Position numbers and translations under genes: made by a program
Source of the DNA: Calliopum simillimum
Taxonomy: Eukaryota; Arthropoda; Insecta; Diptera; Lauxaniidae
Direction of reading: 5' to 3'
Assembly: GCA_951812925.1 (NCBI GenBank)
Contig: OX638368.1
Coordinates: forward strand, 3,782,001 to 3,846,000
Length of the DNA: 64,000 nucleotides
The notes under the pieces: model-generated
What the model was told of the DNA's origin: nothing
What the model saw: the letters and a program-made list of their open reading frames with translations, nothing else
Database searches by the model: none
Shown: piece after piece, positions 1 to 10,326 of the stretch
Position numbering within the stretch: the first letter of the stretch is position 1
Layout: every line of letters starts with the position of its first letter

Positions 1-3000
1 CTCTGGTTATCTTCATATATAATTGTTGGAAAAATTTGTTCAGAATTTAAATCAGCAAGAATGTTTCTTATCCAAATGGCTTCTTTGGCTGCTTCTGAAA
101 GTGCGATAAATTCGGCTTCAGTTGTAGACAATGCAACGCATGTCTGTTTTCTGCACGCCCAGCTTACTACACCGCCATTTATCATAAAAATGTACCCGGA
201 ATTAGATTTTCGGTCTTGCCTACACTCAGCCCAGTTTGCGTCTGCAAATCCGATTAGTGTATCCTTTTCAGTAGTAAAATCGTTTAGTATTAAATAAAAA
301 TCTGATGTTCCCTTTAAATACTTGACCACTCTTTTCAGCTCGTTCCAATCCTCTTCGGTTGGGCTACTTGCCTTTTGGGAAAGTATAGCTATACTTGCTG
401 ATATGTCCGGTCGGGTATTTATAGCAATGTACAGCAAAGAGCCAAGCAGACTCTGATAACTTTTATTGCAGTCCAAAGTTTTTGACTGTTCTCCCTTCCC
501 ATACGATGGATCAAGTGGATAGTTAGATACTTTGGACTCTTTTAAACCAAACTTTTCTGCAGTTTTTTCAATGTAGAGTTTTTGACGCAGCATAAAAGTT
601 TTTTCATCTGATCGAACAACCTCAACACCCAAGTAATGAGAAATTGCGCCCAGGTTGTCAATATCGAACTTCGAACTCAGAAATTTTTGGAAATCCTTTA
701 TTTTATTTTCGCTACTTGCCGCAACAACCAAATCATCAACGTAAACCAAAAGATAAATTCCTTCCCCATTGATGATCTTAAAATATAAGCAAGGATCAGC
801 CTTACTTTGCATAAATTTTTCTTCTATAAGAACTGTATTCAGTGCATCGTTCCAAACGTGTGCAGCTTGTTTCAATCCGTACAAGCTTCTTTTGAGCTTA
901 CATACCATGTTAGTATCGCCTTCAACAAACCCAGGAGGTTGTTTCATAAATATTTCTTCTTTTAGATGTCCGTTTAGAAAAGCAGATTTTACATCGAAGT
1001 GATGAACATGCATTTTCCGTTCCCCAGCCATGGATAGCAAGATTCGAAATGTTGACTGTCGCACAACAGGAGCAAAAACTTCATCATAGTCACAGCCATA
1101 CTTTTGGCTGTAACCTTGCGCGACTAAACGAGCTTTATAACGCTTCACTTTTCCTTCTGAATCTCGTTTTAACTTGTAGGTCCATTTGCAACCAACTATA
1201 TTGGCTTTTGGGGGAGCTCTAACCAAATCCCAAGTGTGGTTTTTCTTTAAAGCTGACATCTCCTCCTCCATTGCTAAATTCCATTCCTTATGTTGTTTTG
1301 ACAAAATAGCTTCTTTAAATGTTCGCGGCTCCAGCAAATTCACTTCATCAACCAACTGTATTACCTCAGGAAATTTTATAGGAGGAACTCCTTTATTACA
1401 CCTGGAAGACTTTCTTGTAGTTCTCTCCGGTATTTCGCATTCTTCAATTTCAGTTGCATTACTTTCAGGATTTGCAATTTGGTCCATGCTAGAGTCAGCT
1501 ATTTCAAAATGGATATTATTTGTGTCATATGATAAAGTATTGCTTATATCATTATTTTTTGAATATATACTTGTTTCAAATTCGGGTACTGAAGTGTTCT
1601 GTATGGTACTTTTTATATTCATCTTTCTTTTACATGAAAAAAATTTAAAATCTCTACTAATAGTTATTTTATTAGTGTTTAGGTCTAAAAACCGTAGACC
1701 TTTGGAACTTTCGTCATAGCCAACAAATCTTTTTAGTTCAGATTTTTCATCTAGTTTTCTTCTATTGGGCTTTGGAATCAAAACGTAGGCTTCCGATCCA
1801 AAAATTTGAAAATTGCTAATGTCTGGCTTATGACCTTCCCATCTTTCGTAAGCAGTACAAGGGATCGAACTACTCACAAGACGATTCTGAATATAATTGG
1901 CTGTATTAACAGCCTCACCCCAATATGTATTGGTCATACCTGCTTCTGCAAGCAAGCAGCGTGCCATTTCTACAAGAGAACGATTTTTTCTCTCTGCAAC
2001 ACCATTTTGTTGCGGACAATATGGCACAGTAAATTGTGATCTTATGCCGTTTTCTTCGAAATATTCTGTTAATCTTTTTGACTTGTATTCACGGCCATTG
2101 TCAGATCTTATGAAGGTCGGAACTTTTCCGAACTTTTTTCTGACCAACTCTATGTATGCCTTTATCTTATTGAATACCTCTGACTTTTCTCTCATGAGAT
2201 AAACTACAGTATAGCGACTGTAATCGTCAATTAGAGTCATGAAATATTTATTCCCACTTGGAGTCACGGTTTGCATTGGCCCGCAAACGTCAGTGTGAAC
2301 TAATTCAAGCACATCACTTGCTCTATAATCGGACTTTTTTGGAAATGGCTTTTGAGTTAACTTACATTGTATACAGATTTCACAACTTTTTCGAACCCCA
2401 CAATCAACAATATTAAAATCTCTTACCAGCTTCCCGGATTGCATGGATTTTACTGCATTTATGTCCCTATGGCCAAATACCTTATGCCAGTAGTGTTGAC
2501 AATTCATTTCTTCACACGAAACACTTAATGCACTTTGGTTCCTTTCAAGACGTAAACGATATAAATTGTTGATTTGATCCGCCACTCCTACTTCATAGTT
2601 ATTTTTCGATAGAATGCTGCATACTGATTCACTGAATACTACTTTGAAACCTCTTGCAGACAGCAATTTCACTGAAAGAAGATTGCCTTTAAATGAAGGT
2701 ATGAATAGAGTATTTTCCACATGCACATTGACTTGTTCGCCACGTTGATTTATAAGCTTCAGCAAACATGTTCCTTTTCCCGAAGATTTGACAACTTCAC
2801 CGTTTGCAATTGTGACCTTATCCCGGCAGGATAAATCCAAGCTAATAAATTCTTTTTGACAGCAACAAATGTGGCACGTTGCTCCAGAATCGACGATCCA
2901 ATTTGAACTTTCATTATTCAAAACAAAACAAAAATTGTTCGGCATCTTGGTATCCTCGACTTTGTGAGCTTTTTGTTCATCTTTAGGCTTGTTATTTTTA

Positions 3001-3680
3001 AGCTTCCAGCAGTTCTTGCGTATATGTCCAACGCCTTTACAGTGATGACATATTATGGACTTCTTTCCATTGTAGCCTTTGTTAAAGTTCGATGTTTTTA
3101 ATGCTGAATCCTCATCAGCAAGTCTGCGACCTTGTTTCTCGTACTCTTTCAACAATTTGTTTTCAACAACATTAAGAGTGAGACTCTTTTCATCGCGAGC
3201 CTCTAAAGCCGTTATAAGCGTATCGTACGCATCCGGTAAACTGCTCAGAAGTGTCGCTATAATCCATGATTCTGAAATTTCCTCTCCAAGCGACTGTAAC
3301 TGCGAAAACAGCAGCTTCATCTCCGTGATGTGTTGATTGACATCACCACCAGGTTTCATTTTTAATGTACAAATTGACCTCAATAATTTTACCTTGTTAC
3401 TCAGAGTCGCCTTTTCGTGATAGCTTTTCAGAGTCCTCCAAGCTTCATGAGCTGTTTTACATTTGTTGATTCTGAACATCTCTGAGTCTTCAACCGCCAA
3501 TCCAATTATGATCGATGCGTCCGTATCCTTTTGACGCCATGATGAGTTTGGATTTTCAGGAACATCATTTGCAACGACTTCCCAAACATTTTCTCTTTTA
3601 AGAATAAGCTCCATGCGGTACTTCCATAATTCATAATTCGTCCTGTTCAACTTAGTGATGCTAATCTTAAAATCAGCCAT
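1..3680 (-). CDS. Ty1/copia Gag-Pol polyprotein, C-terminus cut by window edge
   Basis: I read this frame base by base: 1,226 codons from the ATG at 3680-3678 with no stop before the window edge. Residues 1-200 are a copia-type Gag. A CCHC zinc knuckle follows (C211, C214, H219, C224, spacing CX2CX4HX4C). The aspartic protease has DSGA with D264. Integrase has an HHCC-like GAG-pre-integrase region, then D464 (HTDVCG), D527 (SDNGREY) and E563 (QQNGVAERKN), a DX35E spacing. Reverse transcriptase shows YKARLVAQG and YVDD (D982, D983). RNase H shows FADANWAE (D1147) and STTEAEF. The last visible residues are EDNQ. Copia polyproteins are usually about 1,400 residues, so roughly the last 60-180 are missing only because the window ends. 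All catalytic residues I looked for are present. The product would form virus-like particles and copy the element by reverse transcription and integration. Confidence 0.96.
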   Translation of the reverse strand, partial: MADFKISITKLNRTNYELWKYRMELILKRENVWEVVANDVPENPNSSWRQKDTDASIIIGLAVEDSEMFRINKCKTAHEAWRTLKSYHEKATLSNKVKLLRSICTLKMKPGGDVNQHITEMKLLFSQLQSLGEEISESWIIATLLSSLPDAYDTLITALEARDEKSLTLNVVENKLLKEYEKQGRRLADEDSALKTSNFNKGYNGKKSIICHHCKGVGHIRKNCWKLKNNKPKDEQKAHKVEDTKMPNNFCFVLNNESSNWIVDSGATCHICCCQKEFISLDLSCRDKVTIANGEVVKSSGKGTCLLKLINQRGEQVNVHVENTLFIPSFKGNLLSVKLLSARGFKVVFSESVCSILSKNNYEVGVADQINNLYRLRLERNQSALSVSCEEMNCQHYWHKVFGHRDINAVKSMQSGKLVRDFNIVDCGVRKSCEICIQCKLTQKPFPKKSDYRASDVLELVHTDVCGPMQTVTPSGNKYFMTLIDDYSRYTVVYLMREKSEVFNKIKAYIELVRKKFGKVPTFIRSDNGREYKSKRLTEYFEENGIRSQFTVPYCPQQNGVAERKNRSLVEMARCLLAEAGMTNTYWGEAVNTANYIQNRLVSSSIPCTAYERWEGHKPDISNFQIFGSEAYVLIPKPNRRKLDEKSELKRFVGYDESSKGLRFLDLNTNKITISRDFKFFSCKRKMNIKSTIQNTSVPEFETSIYSKNNDISNTLSYDTNNIHFEIADSSMDQIANPESNATEIEECEIPERTTRKSSRCNKGVPPIKFPEVIQLVDEVNLLEPRTFKEAILSKQHKEWNLAMEEEMSALKKNHTWDLVRAPPKANIVGCKWTYKLKRDSEGKVKRYKARLVAQGYSQKYGCDYDEVFAPVVRQSTFRILLSMAGERKMHVHHFDVKSAFLNGHLKEEIFMKQPPGFVEGDTNMVCKLKRSLYGLKQAAHVWNDALNTVLIEEKFMQSKADPCLYFKIINGEGIYLLVYVDDLVVAASSENKIKDFQKFLSSKFDIDNLGAISHYLGVEVVRSDEKTFMLRQKLYIEKTAEKFGLKESKVSNYPLDPSYGKGEQSKTLDCNKSYQSLLGSLLYIAINTRPDISASIAILSQKASSPTEEDWNELKRVVKYLKGTSDFYLILNDFTTEKDTLIGFADANWAECRQDRKSNSGYIFMINGGVVSWACRKQTCVALSTTEAEFIALSEAAKEAIWIRNILADLNSEQIFPTIIYEDNQ

Positions 3681-3767
3681 TTCAATATAGAAATATTCTG
3701 CAACGATATTATGGATAACAGATTCGCGAAATAAAACTAACAGTTATCAAGGCAAATTAAGCGGAAA

Positions 3768-3778
3768 GGCCCATAACC
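3768..3778 (-). promoter_or_regulatory. Primer-binding site for initiator tRNA-Met fragment (copia type)
   Basis: On the minus strand, three bases after the LTR end, the sequence GGTTATGGGCC is the reverse complement of the anticodon loop of initiator tRNA-Met (GGCCCATAACC, containing the CAT anticodon). Drosophila copia is known to prime from an internal cleaved initiator tRNA-Met (half-tRNA), and its primer site begins with the same GGTTATGGGCC. The match stops after 11 bases (TTTCC follows instead of CAGC). Confidence 0.85.
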
Positions 3779-3781
3779 TAT

Positions 3782-4077
3782 TGAAAATAATTAACACACA
3801 AAGATCTAAGATCTAATTATAACAAAATTTTATTTCGGAATGATTTTCAGAAAACGAAAAAAAATAAAACATAAAATCAAAAGCATATAAAATGTGAAAA
3901 GCTAAAAATGAAAAGGTATTTTTAAATACAGTACAAAATGAAAATTTAACAAAATGCACTACTTTACATACGCAATACAAACAAACAAACTTATTCGATT
4001 TAATAACTTTCTTTCACTCCTTGCTGCTTGAACGAATGCGTATGTATGTATGGTGTTATGGTAAAGTTTTATTTTCA
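3782..4077 (-). repeat. 5' LTR of the copia element (296 bp)
   Basis: The boundaries come from a perfect 9-bp terminal inverted repeat, TGAAAATAA at 3782-3790 and TTATTTTCA at 4069-4077, giving the canonical TG...CA ends. The length is close to the 276 bp of Drosophila copia. It directly precedes the primer-binding site. The promoter should lie inside it; I did not identify a convincing TATA box. Confidence 0.85.
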
Positions 4078-5090
4078 TATGAATGAAACACCTATACACA
4101 TGTGCAAAATATCAGTGCGCGAAAATTCTTCATACATCAAAATTTCCTAAGTAATCCTTTCAAACGAATGAGCAGCAGCATAGAGAGAGAGAGAGAGAGA
4201 AAGAGAAAAAAACTTGTTCGATTTTAATGAGCAAAGTTTTTGGAAAGCGAGCAATTTCTTTACGGTTTCGTTGTTTTTTTTCCATAATACTTGTGCTTGT
4301 AGTTGTACAACACATTTTACACCAAACTCATTGCACTTAAGTTGTTGTTGTTGTCGTTGTTGTTGCTGCTGCTGCTGCCTAACTCAATCAATGCAATTTG
4401 CTTCAGCTACTGCTCCTTTTGAGTTTGGTGTTTTGTTTTGGCAGCGCTTTCCGTTTCCGTTTTGTCCACTTTGTTTGGTAGCATGAAATTATTATATTTG
4501 TTGTTGTTGTTGTTAATGTTGTTGTTGTTGTCGTCATTGTTGCTCTTGCTATTATTGTTTACAATCTTGTTAACCCAGTCAGCAACATGCAGCGCCAGGA
4601 TGACAAAGTTCAACACTACTTGACGCCTCATCGTCTACATCGTCGTCTTTCGGTTTTGTTGTCATCAATGGTGAAAGTTTTAGCTTTGCGCTTTTGGCTT
4701 CTTTGAATTAGGAATTGAAGTATCGTTGCTATCGTTGGATAAAAATTGACCGTATTTTTATGGAAAAAATTTTGATTTGGCTTAAATGATATTTTGGATT
4801 GCTTTCAAAAACATAATTTTCCTTAAATTTTGATATAAATTTTTTGTTGTTTTTTCATTTACTGCATGCAGAGTAAAAACATCAAGGTTACAAACCTTCT
4901 GTGAGTTAATTGAGGAGGCCTAGATTAACAAAAACATGTGTGTCTGAGGGGTCTAAGGTCTGCTCTTTAGAAATTATGGATTATTTTATACACACAATTT
5001 TTTTGCTCCACCCTAACTTTGTGGAACAAACTTTTATCCAATTGTGTGAGATTTCTAATTGTTGAATTGGCTTATAGGGTTTAAAAGTTT
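4078..5090. other. Non-coding sequence with (GA)n and (TTG)n/(CTG)n microsatellites
   Basis: Holds (GA)n at about 4183-4206, TTG/CTG trinucleotide runs at about 4341-4378, and a TTG run at about 4499-4540. The short frames here are microsatellite translations on both strands (poly-C, poly-L or poly-N). I see no coding evidence. Confidence 0.6.
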
Positions 5091-5676
5091 TGTAACGAAC
5101 CTTTTTGCCAGCGGTTTTGCTCGCCGGTGGCCAGGGGTTCGTCTACAAAAATGTATAATAGAAAAGCACGGCCACTTGGTTAAATTCAAAGCCACGGGTT
5201 GGAGTTTTATTAATTTACTTCATTTGTTTATTCGGTTTTTCTCAATATATTTGCATACCCAACTCCATTTGAGACTAGTTATGACTTTTCACCTTTGTAC
5301 TAACCACAGGCAACTAATTTTTTATCGGGCTACGTGTGTTAAGTGCCACTGTCTCTACGCCCCACTACAAATACCTTGTTTCCCTCTAGGTTGCCACTTA
5401 CCGCCTTGCCTGCTACTTCTGCTTACTGCGGCTGCTGCTGTTGTTTACTGGTCGCCGGTCACGCAAAGACTGTCGTGATCCACTGCAGTGTGGGCAAATT
5501 TATTTTCTGTTTCTGTGACAGCAAACAGATGTTTCTTAGCTAATTGCTTAATTAATACTTATGAAGGTATTTTAATTAATAATGATACAAATTAGTTATA
5601 AATTGATAGAAAAGAATATGATATAAATTATAATATTACAAGCGATGATTTGTAGGAGGAAACTTTCCTCTTCACA
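5091..5676 (+). mobile_element. Solo LTR, family 1, copy 1 (586 bp)
   Basis: Starts TGTAACGAACC and ends CCTCTTCACA, giving TG...CA ends. Two more copies of the same sequence lie at 24541-25337 and 28558-28952. They share the 'GCCAGCGGTTTTGCTCG' block, the 'GGGTTGGAGTTTTATTAATT' block and the 'CGCAAAGACTGTC' block. There is no polyprotein on either side, so it is a solo LTR. The flanks (GTTT and AGAT) do not match, so the duplication has decayed or the ends are slightly off. The superfamily is probably gypsy, from the 4-bp duplication of copy 2. The orientation given is arbitrary. Confidence 0.7.
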
Positions 5677-8572
5677 AGATTTTGGAAAGTTATGGACCTT
5701 AAAAGTTGAAATTTTTACTATGGTGGCCATAGTAGTATGAAAAAGAATCTTTCATATTTTTTTTTTTATTTCAAATGCTTGTTGATTTGTAGTACATTTG
5801 TTATACCAATTTTGTGATTTGAGGACAGAAAAAATATTTTAAAAAAGAATTTTCAGTATTTTTGTTAGACAAAACTATTCCGCTCCCAAATTTTAAAAAT
5901 TCTTCCAAAATTAATTTGCTGTTTTGACTTCTGATTTTTTCAAATCAAATAAATGTTTAGGACAAATGCATAACCTAATCAAAGGAAATTTAACGAAGAT
6001 TCCAAAATAAATATAAAAAGGCATGTAAATAGGACCTATTTAATACTAAAATAGCCGCCAAAGACAAAAGGGGGGGGGGGGGGGAATTTAAAATAATTAC
6101 TTTTAAGTTCCAAAATTTTTAAAAATCCTTTTTAACCCTACCAACCAGTTCCTCTAAAACTTTCGGGTGAAGCAAGAAATAATTTTTCATAAAACATGCC
6201 AGAAAATTATGTTTTTTCCTATAGCTCCTCAGGGGTTCATTTAAGACGTTTTCTTCATACAATTGTTTGATATTCTATGCCTTCTTTATTACCTACCAGA
6301 AGCTTAGTAACCTTGATGTTTACACACTGTAAATTTACGTGTTGAGGATTTTTTTTTATCTAAAAATAGTGATATTTGATGCTTAGTCACATGTATGTAT
6401 AATAGCAACGATTCTTTGAAAGCGCTGTCAATATAACAAACAATCGCAATGACAGCAAAGCTTCTTACTTAGCTGAGGTTTAAGTAGGAAGCAAGAACAC
6501 TGACAACACTTTGGCCTTGTCATAGGATGCGACAAAAGTTACAACAAAGTTGCGATAAAGTTTAAACTCTTATGTATGTTGCTGAAGAATACAAAACTCG
6601 CCAAAGTTTGTCAACGAGAGAGCAGAAGTACTACATGTGACCTTACCAAAAGAAACAAGTGATGGAGCAAACGACCGACCCAACGACCAACTGTACCCGA
6701 TTGAGTGACTAAAGTGAATGATTGACATTAAAAAGGATTCATGCATTGTTTGTTTGTGTGTGAGTGCGCAAAAAGTTTTTGTGCTGCACAATTTAATCAA
6801 ATTAAGGGAAGCAACGGCACAACGAACGACACAATGAGCAAGTGGAAAATGTGCAGCTTAAGAAAGAGTATAAGAAGAATAAAGCAAAAATTCGGATGTC
6901 TACGTAAAAGCAGAAGAAGCTGCAAAAGAAACGACGTGATTTGAAAAGTTTTCACAATGCGTCGCTTGGTTAATCCACACACAACTCGTAAGCCCCCCAG
7001 AGTTGTACGGATAAGTGAAACTTTTAATGCAATTTAAATACTTTGCGCTTAAAAGGTTACTTAAGCACACATATATGCATAAGTGTAGACAAGTGTGCAT
7101 TCATACACACATACATACATATAGTACACACTCATATGCACTGCTCAATCAATCACAAAGTTGCGCTGTGCTTGACAATCAAATTATTATTTTATTGTCT
7201 TAGCAAACAGACGCATGTATGTATGTGTACAATGTACGTGTATGTCAATTGCATTAAACTTGTGCCACGCCCAATTTGAGTTAATTTATTGCTCACAAAT
7301 GTATGTGTGCTTGTACATATATATATGTATGCATGTGTGTCAGTCAACATTAACGCGCAATAAATTTTAAATGATTTGGAATTAAGTAATTAGTATCTCA
7401 ATATTTAATTGGATTGAGTTGTAAGTTGTTTCAGTTTTCTAAACTCCTTATGTTTCTTGAATCCTTTTTGACATCGGAAAATGTCTTTTGTCAAATGTGT
7501 TATGGTTGAATTGGGTTTTAAAATGTGTCCAGCTTCTACTTTTCGATCATAAGTCTCACACAAAATAACTTCTAAATCGAATAGACTGACTAATTATGTT
7601 GCCCACGAGATATATAAAATGTGCAAAGTTGTAATTTTGTTTTGCTCATCGTTTATTTTCATAAAATAGGGGTAAAAAACAGATTTTTCAAAAATTGCGG
7701 AATCTGTAATGGAAAAACCTATTCAGTTTGCGAATGAAGCTTAGAAAATCAACTTTAATAAAGGAAAACGCTTTAACTGCCCGCAACTTCTATAGCATTG
7801 CTTATTCGGTGATGTCCTTAGGTCCACTTTTGTAAAGAATGACTAAGGTAATATTATCTTCCGAGATAGTTTTGATCCAAAAATTAAATTTCTTGCTGTC
7901 TTGGTACAAAAGTAGATAGGTATATTTTAAGAAAATTTTCATGACTTTTTTTTCTTGAAATTGGTTTTTTGGATTTTTCGAAGGGCGTAATATTTGTTCT
8001 GGAAATCCTATGTTGTAGGGAATTAAATGTTTATAGATTAATTAAAAAGAAAAATTAAAAAAAAAATATTAATTTTTAAGGAGCCGATCTTAAAGTTAGA
8101 AAAAATGCATGTTTTAGTACAGATGGTATCTTCAATTTTATTGAAAGTCTTCACGACGCAATCAGAATGCCATGAGCATCGACTAAGGAAGTGGTCCGAT
8201 ATAATTTCTTCAACCAGACATCATAAATTTTATATTTTCAAAGATTTTATTTTTGCTCCAGTTTGCATATCAGCTATTTCATGCCCAGAGTAACAAAATT
8301 TGGCTGGAGAATCTCAGATTTCGATGAAATTTAGTACAAGATTTTAATTCAGGGCAAAAGCAATGAAAATATCAGAACATAAAACTTAATGATTTTTTTT
8401 TTTTTGGAAATTTTGGGACAGTGAAAAAAATTAAGTACTACGTTTCTGATTTTCCAAATAAATTTTTTTGGAAAGAAAACCAAATTATCTTTCATATGAA
8501 TTCAAAATGAAGATGGTATTTTTAACGGTTTTGGAATTATGATTTTTTATATATGAGCCATACACCATAATA
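5677..8572. other. Non-coding AT-rich sequence; poly-G run and dispersed repeat
   Basis: Contains a 15-base poly-G run at about 6070-6084. A dispersed repeat at about 6040-6330 shares the 'CTCCTCAGGGG' block and flanking sequence with 32260-32600. ATGTATGT and CA/TA-rich simple repeats occupy about 7060-7340. A more ordered host-like section lies around 6560-7000. Short frames on both strands overlap each other and show no recognisable protein. Confidence 0.5.
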
Positions 8573-8677
8573 AAGTTTGACATTTTTTAGCATAAACGTA
8601 ATCACAACGTTTTAATGTACAAGTGCTATTTGTTTTGTTTGCAGTGAGTTATGAAAATCAATTTTTCCATTGATAAT

Positions 8678-8908
8678 TTAAGCGATTGATAAATTATGGG
8701 GTTTCCAACGAGAACAAACGTTTTTTACAACTAAGCGTTCATGCAAAATCGAATGTATTGGAGTGGAACTAATGCTCAATGATGTTTCTATCTCACGGTA
8801 TGTCACATGACGATCTTGCATTATCAGTTCACGCACGGCATCAATGTTCTCTGGCACAGCGGCCGTTTTTGGACAATCTTCACGGAATTCGTCTTTGAGC
8901 GAGTGTCG
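8678..8908 (-). pseudogene. Mariner transposase fragment, second piece (downstream of the Transib insertion)
   Basis: After the insertion point the minus strand continues the mariner frame as HSLKDEFREDCPK, then VPENIDAVRELIMQDRHVTY, then a second helix-turn-helix (SISSTPIHSIL), then HNLSIA and a stop at 8680-8678. These are the linker and second DNA-binding motif of mariner transposases. The DDD catalytic domain is absent. The piece joins in frame to 10225-10080 once the insertion and one duplicated target site are removed. Confidence 0.85.
8904..8908. repeat. Target-site duplication of Transib-like element, left copy (TGTCG)
   Basis: TGTCG here (CGACA on the minus strand) pairs with CGTCG at 10080-10084 (CGACG). 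There is one mismatch between the 5-bp copies. CGACG fits the GC-rich CGNCG target preference described for Transib transposons. Confidence 0.75.
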
Positions 8909-10079
8909 CACTATGGTTTTTTTTGGACTAAAAAGTGCACACAAAAATAATTCAGTACAAGGACCCTTTTTTTTAAAAAAAAATCATATGCAAAATTAAA
9001 GGTTATACATTGAGCTATCTGAAAAGATGTCCGCTTTTTCTAGCGTTTGACCCACAAATCTCATAAATTTAAAAAAAAAACGGTTTTTCTGTTTAAAAAT
9101 GTTAGCCGCATGAAACGCCGGAGTGATATATGAATAAATTTATATGTATTCAATCAAATCAAGTAAGATGAAATCAACTCAAAGTGAAAATGGGCGGTGC
9201 CACGCCCCAAAAACAAATTCGTCATATTCGTCATATCTCTGAAACTATTAGACACAGATAGATAAGATTCAGTATGTTTGTAACAGGCACAGAAAGAAAT
9301 AAAATCCACTGAAAAAGTGGGCAGTGCCACGCCCTACAAATATAAAACTTATATATCCGAAACTGTTAGAGCTATCGGGCTGAGTTTTGATATATATATA
9401 AAAAATAGTGAGTCAAATAACATTTGCTAAAAAAAAGGCGATACCATACCCAAAAATGAACATATCCTTATTAATTGCCCCTCTGTTCTATAAGAAACAA
9501 GTTCATTCATATAGATCTGCCTCTGGGCGTGGCACCACATATTTTTTCAGCAGACATTATTTATCTTGATGACTTTTATATACAAACCGAATTTCATCCA
9601 AATCAGTCAAATAGTTTCGGAGATATGATGTGATTTATATTTTTGGGGCGTGGCACCGCCCACTTTTCTAGTAAATATTATTTCTCTCTGTGCCTGTTAT
9701 AAACATACCGAATATTATCTATCTGCGTCTATTAGTTTCGGAGATATGACAAATTTGTTTTTGGGGTGTGGCACCGCCCATTTTCACTTTGAGTTGATTT
9801 TATCGTAATTGATTTGATTGAATACATATAAATTTTTTCATATATCGCTCCTGCATTTAATGCGACCAACATTTTTAAACAGAAAAACCGTTTTTTTCAA
9901 AATTTATGAGATTTCGACCTCTGTCCCTAATTTGTGGATCAAATGCTAGAAAAAGCGGGCATTTTTTCAGATAGCTCAATGTTTTACCTTTAATTTTGCA
10001 TTTGATTTTTTTTAACAAAAAGAGTCCTTGTAGTCAATTATTCTTGTGTGCACTCTTTAGTCAAAAAAAAACCATAGTG
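8909..10079. mobile_element. Transib-like non-autonomous palindromic element (1171 bp)
   Basis: Both ends read inward CACTATGG followed by a T run, then GACTAAARAGTGCACACAA. CACTATG fits the CACWATG terminal consensus of Transib, the superfamily related to RAG1. The two arms, about 8909-9465 and 9520-10079, are diverged inverted copies of each other over about 550 bp, with a spacer of about 60 bp. Each arm carries repeating modules of roughly 115-120 bp containing GGGCGGTGCCACGCCC followed by a 'TATCTCCGAAACTA' block. No transposase frame is present. It interrupts the mariner transposase exactly between the two pieces and is flanked by a 5-bp duplication. Confidence 0.75.
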
Positions 10080-10084
10080 CGTCG
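10080..10084. repeat. Target-site duplication of Transib-like element, right copy (CGTCG)
   Basis: CGTCG, or CGACG on the minus strand, lies immediately outside CCATAGTG. It pairs with 8904-8908. Deleting the element and one copy restores the mariner codons for Gly-Arg-Arg-Ser-Leu-Lys-Asp. Confidence 0.75.
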
Positions 10085-10225
10085 GCCACGATTGAATTCA
10101 TTAAACCAGAATGGTGCTTCATCGCCATATGAAGATTTAAGTTCATCGATGCACTCTTGTCGTGATAACCCACGTCGAAAGTTCTGAAAAACGATCGCAC
10201 GAAAATGTTTTCGAGTTAATTCCAT
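10080..10225 (-). pseudogene. Mariner transposase fragment, N-terminal piece
   Basis: The minus-strand ATG at 10225-10223 opens a mariner N-terminus: MELTRKHFRAIVFQNF, then a first helix-turn-helix region RRGLSRQECIDELKSSYG, then FWFNEFNRGRR, at which point the Transib-like element interrupts it. This is the start of the paired-like DNA-binding domain. The piece has no stop or shift of its own. Confidence 0.85.
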
Positions 10226-10326
10226 TTTTTTGCCAAATTGATTTTTTCAAGTCACTGTAAACAACACAAATGATGGTCGTACGTCAAAACGTTTTGAGTA
10301 CGTTTATGCTAAAATATGTCAAACTT

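Larger units (their letters stand above)
1..4077 (-). mobile_element. Ty1/copia LTR retrotransposon, partial (left end outside window)
   Basis: The element reads right to left: 5' LTR (3782-4077), primer-binding site (3768-3778), a leader of about 90 bp, then one gag-pol frame from the ATG at 3680 to the window edge. The 3' end of the frame, the polypurine tract and the 3' LTR lie outside, so the target duplication and LTR identity cannot be tested. The domain order protease, integrase, reverse transcriptase, RNase H, with integrase before reverse transcriptase, defines the copia superfamily. The frame is free of stops and shifts, which suggests a young, possibly mobile copy. The host sequence resumes at 4078. 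Confidence 0.95.
8573..10326 (-). mobile_element. Decayed mariner element, internally deleted and split by a Transib-like insertion
   Basis: Inverted ends of about 90 bp occur at 8573-8664 and 10237-10326. Both read AAGTTTGACAT then TTTTAGCATAAACGTA inward. The interior codes, on the minus strand, for the N-terminal third of a mariner transposase. A second element (8909-10079) sits inside it. The right-hand half of the mariner coding region is missing: the left coding piece ends in a stop next to the 3' inverted end. The flanks are TA on the left and TT on the right, a decayed TA target site. Removing the insertion leaves about 583 bp. Confidence 0.75.

Noticed and set aside
1186..1719. 177-codon plus-strand frame
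   Set aside because: It lies antisense to the intact copia integrase-reverse transcriptase linker and has no domain.
4214..4631. Overlapping poly-Cys, poly-Leu and poly-Asn frames on both strands
   Set aside because: They are translations of TTG/CTG microsatellites.
5059..5543. 139-codon and 66-codon plus-strand frames
   Set aside because: They lie within the solo LTR; the similar frame at 24445-24729 lies in another copy of the same LTR.
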